Shown here in pieces: positions 62,034 to 64,000 of a stretch of DNA of 64,000 nucleotides. The notes under the pieces are model-generated. The model did not search any database and was not told the DNA's origin. It worked only from the letters and a program-made list of their open reading frames with translations. The position numbers and the translations under genes are program-made. The stretch covers positions 1,240,001 to 1,304,000 of the forward strand of contig OZ025796.1 in NCBI GenBank assembly GCA_964019425.1, given 5' to 3'. The DNA comes from Flectonema sp. DT1601 (Eukaryota; Euglenozoa; Diplonemea; Diplonemida; Diplonemidae). The stretch's first letter is position 1. Each line of letters begins with the position of its first letter.

Positions 62034-64000
62034 TTAATTAAATTTTATAATTCCGTTTTAAAAGCAGACAAAACTGCAATAGCGAAGTCCGCAAGGGGGA
62101 GCACATATTCTTCCAGAAACAGTTCATAGATTCCGCGAGAAGAAAATTGGGCGCTCCCCTTCATTCTCTCATTCACTATTCTCACATACATTCTCGTCGC
62201 TTGACTGAATATCAATTAGGTGTCTACAACACAGTCATTAAAAAAAAAAAAACGAAAAAAGAAAAAGATAAAAAGGTTGTGATCCCCAAAAAAAAATATT
62301 TCTGGGAAGCATCACAAAGAATTGTAAAAAGAACCAACTTTGAGAAGAAAATAAAATAAACTTGCCCCAACTGGTTGTTCTTCACAAGAAAAACACGAAG
62401 TTAAAAAAAAAAATAATTAAAAAAAAAAAAACCAAACTAACGATTTGCGTAGCAAGTACGGTAGTTCTCTTTTTACCCCACTAATCGGTAGCGTGTAATG
62501 TATTGTTATTTAAAAAAAAAAAAAATAAAGATTATGAATAAGAAAAGAGCCGAAGTCCCTATTGAGAAACGGCACGAAACTCCACCGAGTCCTGTTTTCA
62601 TTTTGTTTTTTTTCATTTCTTTCTGTGTTTACTTTTTATTTCATTAGAATTCCTCAAAAGGGTGATGTAGATTTGACCTCGTCTCTCGTGACGTACGATA
62701 GGTTTGATTTCATTCACCAAATTATTAGTTAATTACTGCGACCCGAGCTGCTCGGCTGCGCGCAGCTCTTCTTATCTGTCTCTCTCCGTCCTACGTGGGT
62801 ATTGAGATGTGCATTTGTAATGATTTGCGTCTCGTCATTTTTTAATCTGTCTTATAGATCTCACTGCATTGGAAAAAAAATTTGTACATTGCTGGACTTA
62901 CAGGTAAGTTCAGCAGGTGGAAAGCTCCAGTGAGAGGTCATTACGAGTTTAAAAAAAAAAAAATCTTTGTTCGTTTCATTTGTACCCAATTCATTTTGAA
63001 ACTACACAATAAAAATAACAAACTTGGATACTGCAGATGTCTTTTTGTTTTGTAGTGTTCACACTGTTATGTCGGATAATCTGTGCCACTTAGTTGGCTA
63101 CACTTTTGTATAAGGCATAACATGTTCTTGTTAATTGTGCAATGTTGTTGTCTTCCCTGAATCTTCCCTAGGTTACTTGGAGACCTTTGTAAGAGAGATA
63201 ACTCTTTCTTTTTCTTCCCTTAAAAACTATGATGTAATGCATGGTTTCTTTTATCGGGCATTCTCCAGGAGTTTTTTCTGCGGTGACATTCCGCAGTGGT
63301 TGAAACGGGGAATTCGTTTCTCAAACGTGGTTGTTTAAAATAGCACAACTCTCCTGTTTCCCGAAAAATTTCTTTTTTTTTTTTTTTTTTTTTTTTTTCG
63401 TTAGCGCGTGTTTTTGCTTTCGGTTTTATTGCCTGGCAAAAAAAAAAAAAAAAATACGAAAAGAAATAAAATTATCCTATTGTGTTCACTGTTCTGAAGT
63501 TGTTTCTTTACTTTTATTTATCTGTTAGGCGGCTGTAGATGTTGTTGTGCTCTTCTTTACTCCTTCTGTCTCCTCTTTTTTTTTTTGGGTTTTTGAGTCT
63601 TCGAGGACAGCGGCTAACATGTTGACTTGGCGCAATAGCGAATTAGGAAAAAAAAAAAAAAAAAAAAAAAGGATAAGGTGATTCTGAATTTTTTGACTTA
63701 AAATTAGGTACTATATTGTTTATTGTACTAGGATGATGGTTGGTTTTTTATTTATTCATTTATTTTTATTATTATTATTATTTTTGTTCTTCTTCATATT
63801 TGTGTTCCCAAAAAAAAAAAAAAAACTCCAAGATAAATATAGTGGAAAAAAAAATAATAATAATGAAAAAAGAAATGAATAAAGTGTGATGGAGGCATTT
63901 GTTTGTTTGTTTGTCTCAGTTGATAGGAAAAAAAAAAAAGACGAAGCTGAGCAATAACATTCTTAGAATCGTTTTTTTCTTTCCTTTTCTTTTTTTACAA
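62034..64000. other. Long 3' spacer without a recognised protein gene
   Basis: I see no protein gene. A- and T-runs lie near 62240, 62404-62430, 62512, 63372-63398 and 63650-63670. Two structured spots stand out: a GC-rich hairpin at 62745-62768 and a double hairpin with an internal splice donor at 62890-62929. Inverted gggggagc/gctcccc sequences near 62094 and 62152 could pair in the 3' end of the aminotransferase transcript. Confidence 0.5.
62890..62929 (+). ncRNA. Candidate structured RNA with splice donor in hairpin loop (spliced-leader-RNA-like)
   Basis: Stem tgctggactta (62890-62900) pairs with taagttcagca (62905-62915) around the loop cagg, so the sequence AG|GTAAGT sits at the loop. 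A second small hairpin tgga-aagc-tcca follows (62918-62929). Spliced leader RNAs place their donor in such a first stem-loop. No clear Sm site or transcript ends can be assigned, and an ordinary exon edge or chance hairpin is possible. Confidence 0.25.

Noticed and set aside
1-64000. CRISPR arrays, operons with ribosome binding sites, or a bacterial origin
   Set aside because: Introns and eukaryote-only families show nuclear eukaryotic DNA. The direct repeats found are coding repeats or gene arrays, not spacers of CRISPR type.

Overview
The window is nuclear DNA from a unicellular eukaryote, almost certainly a protist. The evidence is AT-rich spacers packed with long poly-A and poly-T runs, genes split by short GT-AG introns (nine are supported here, most of 63-82 nt), and eukaryote-only families: AMPK gamma subunit, REI1-type 60S factor, SPX-EXS phosphate exporter, GAF-PDE and a calaxin-like EF-hand protein. 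The standard code fits. The lineage cannot be fixed from this sequence alone. All but one of the called genes lie on the + strand, spacers are short, and a CAG lies 9-72 nt upstream of most start codons. This would suit a genome with polycistronic transcription and spliced-leader trans-splicing (as in Euglenozoa), but that is inference. The calaxin-like protein and a scaffold with many LC8-type motifs suggest a flagellate.

Layout. 1-13.4 kb: a tandem array of five closely related secreted, glycosylated, Cys-containing proteins of 390-396 aa. The middle copies sit in a 3153-bp unit that also carries a LINE relic and a 408-bp insertion flanked by TAATA. 14.9-18.3 kb: AMPK gamma and a REI1/ZNF622-like ribosome biogenesis factor. 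18.9-28.8 kb: a 3292-aa membrane-anchored coiled-coil protein with about fifteen near-perfect 43-aa repeats and a C-terminal EF-hand. 30.2-34.2 kb: an ammonium transporter followed by an XPR1-like SPX-EXS protein with a uORF that overlaps the start codon. 34.7-38.9 kb: a four-exon cyclic nucleotide phosphodiesterase with up to four GAF domains. 40.8-41.7 kb: a three-exon calaxin-like protein. 43.1-52.6 kb: a 3130-aa low-complexity scaffold with three repeat families and 13 QT(D/E)-type motifs resembling dynein light chain LC8 sites. 53.2-55.3 kb: a PH-like/coiled-coil protein. 55.5-55.7 kb: a small element with terminal inverted repeats (MITE-like). 56.2-56.6 kb: the only minus-strand gene, a small secreted SnoaL/NTF2-like protein. 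58.4-60.5 kb: a coiled-coil protein with an ADP-ribosyltransferase-like R-S-E core. 60.7-62.0 kb: aspartate aminotransferase. 62.0-64.0 kb: no gene seen, but a structured hairpin built around a splice-donor sequence.

Themes. Several genes concern nutrient and energy state (AMPK gamma, ammonium transport, phosphate export, aspartate aminotransferase). Others point to cAMP/cGMP and Ca2+ signalling and to cytoskeletal scaffolding. The most unusual observations are the strand composition of the introns (U-rich 5' half, A-rich 3' half, poly-A directly before CAG), the mosaic tandem array, the LC8-like motif ladder and the ADP-ribosyltransferase-like coiled-coil protein. Nothing here was tested by search or computation. 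Family calls rest on recognised motifs.
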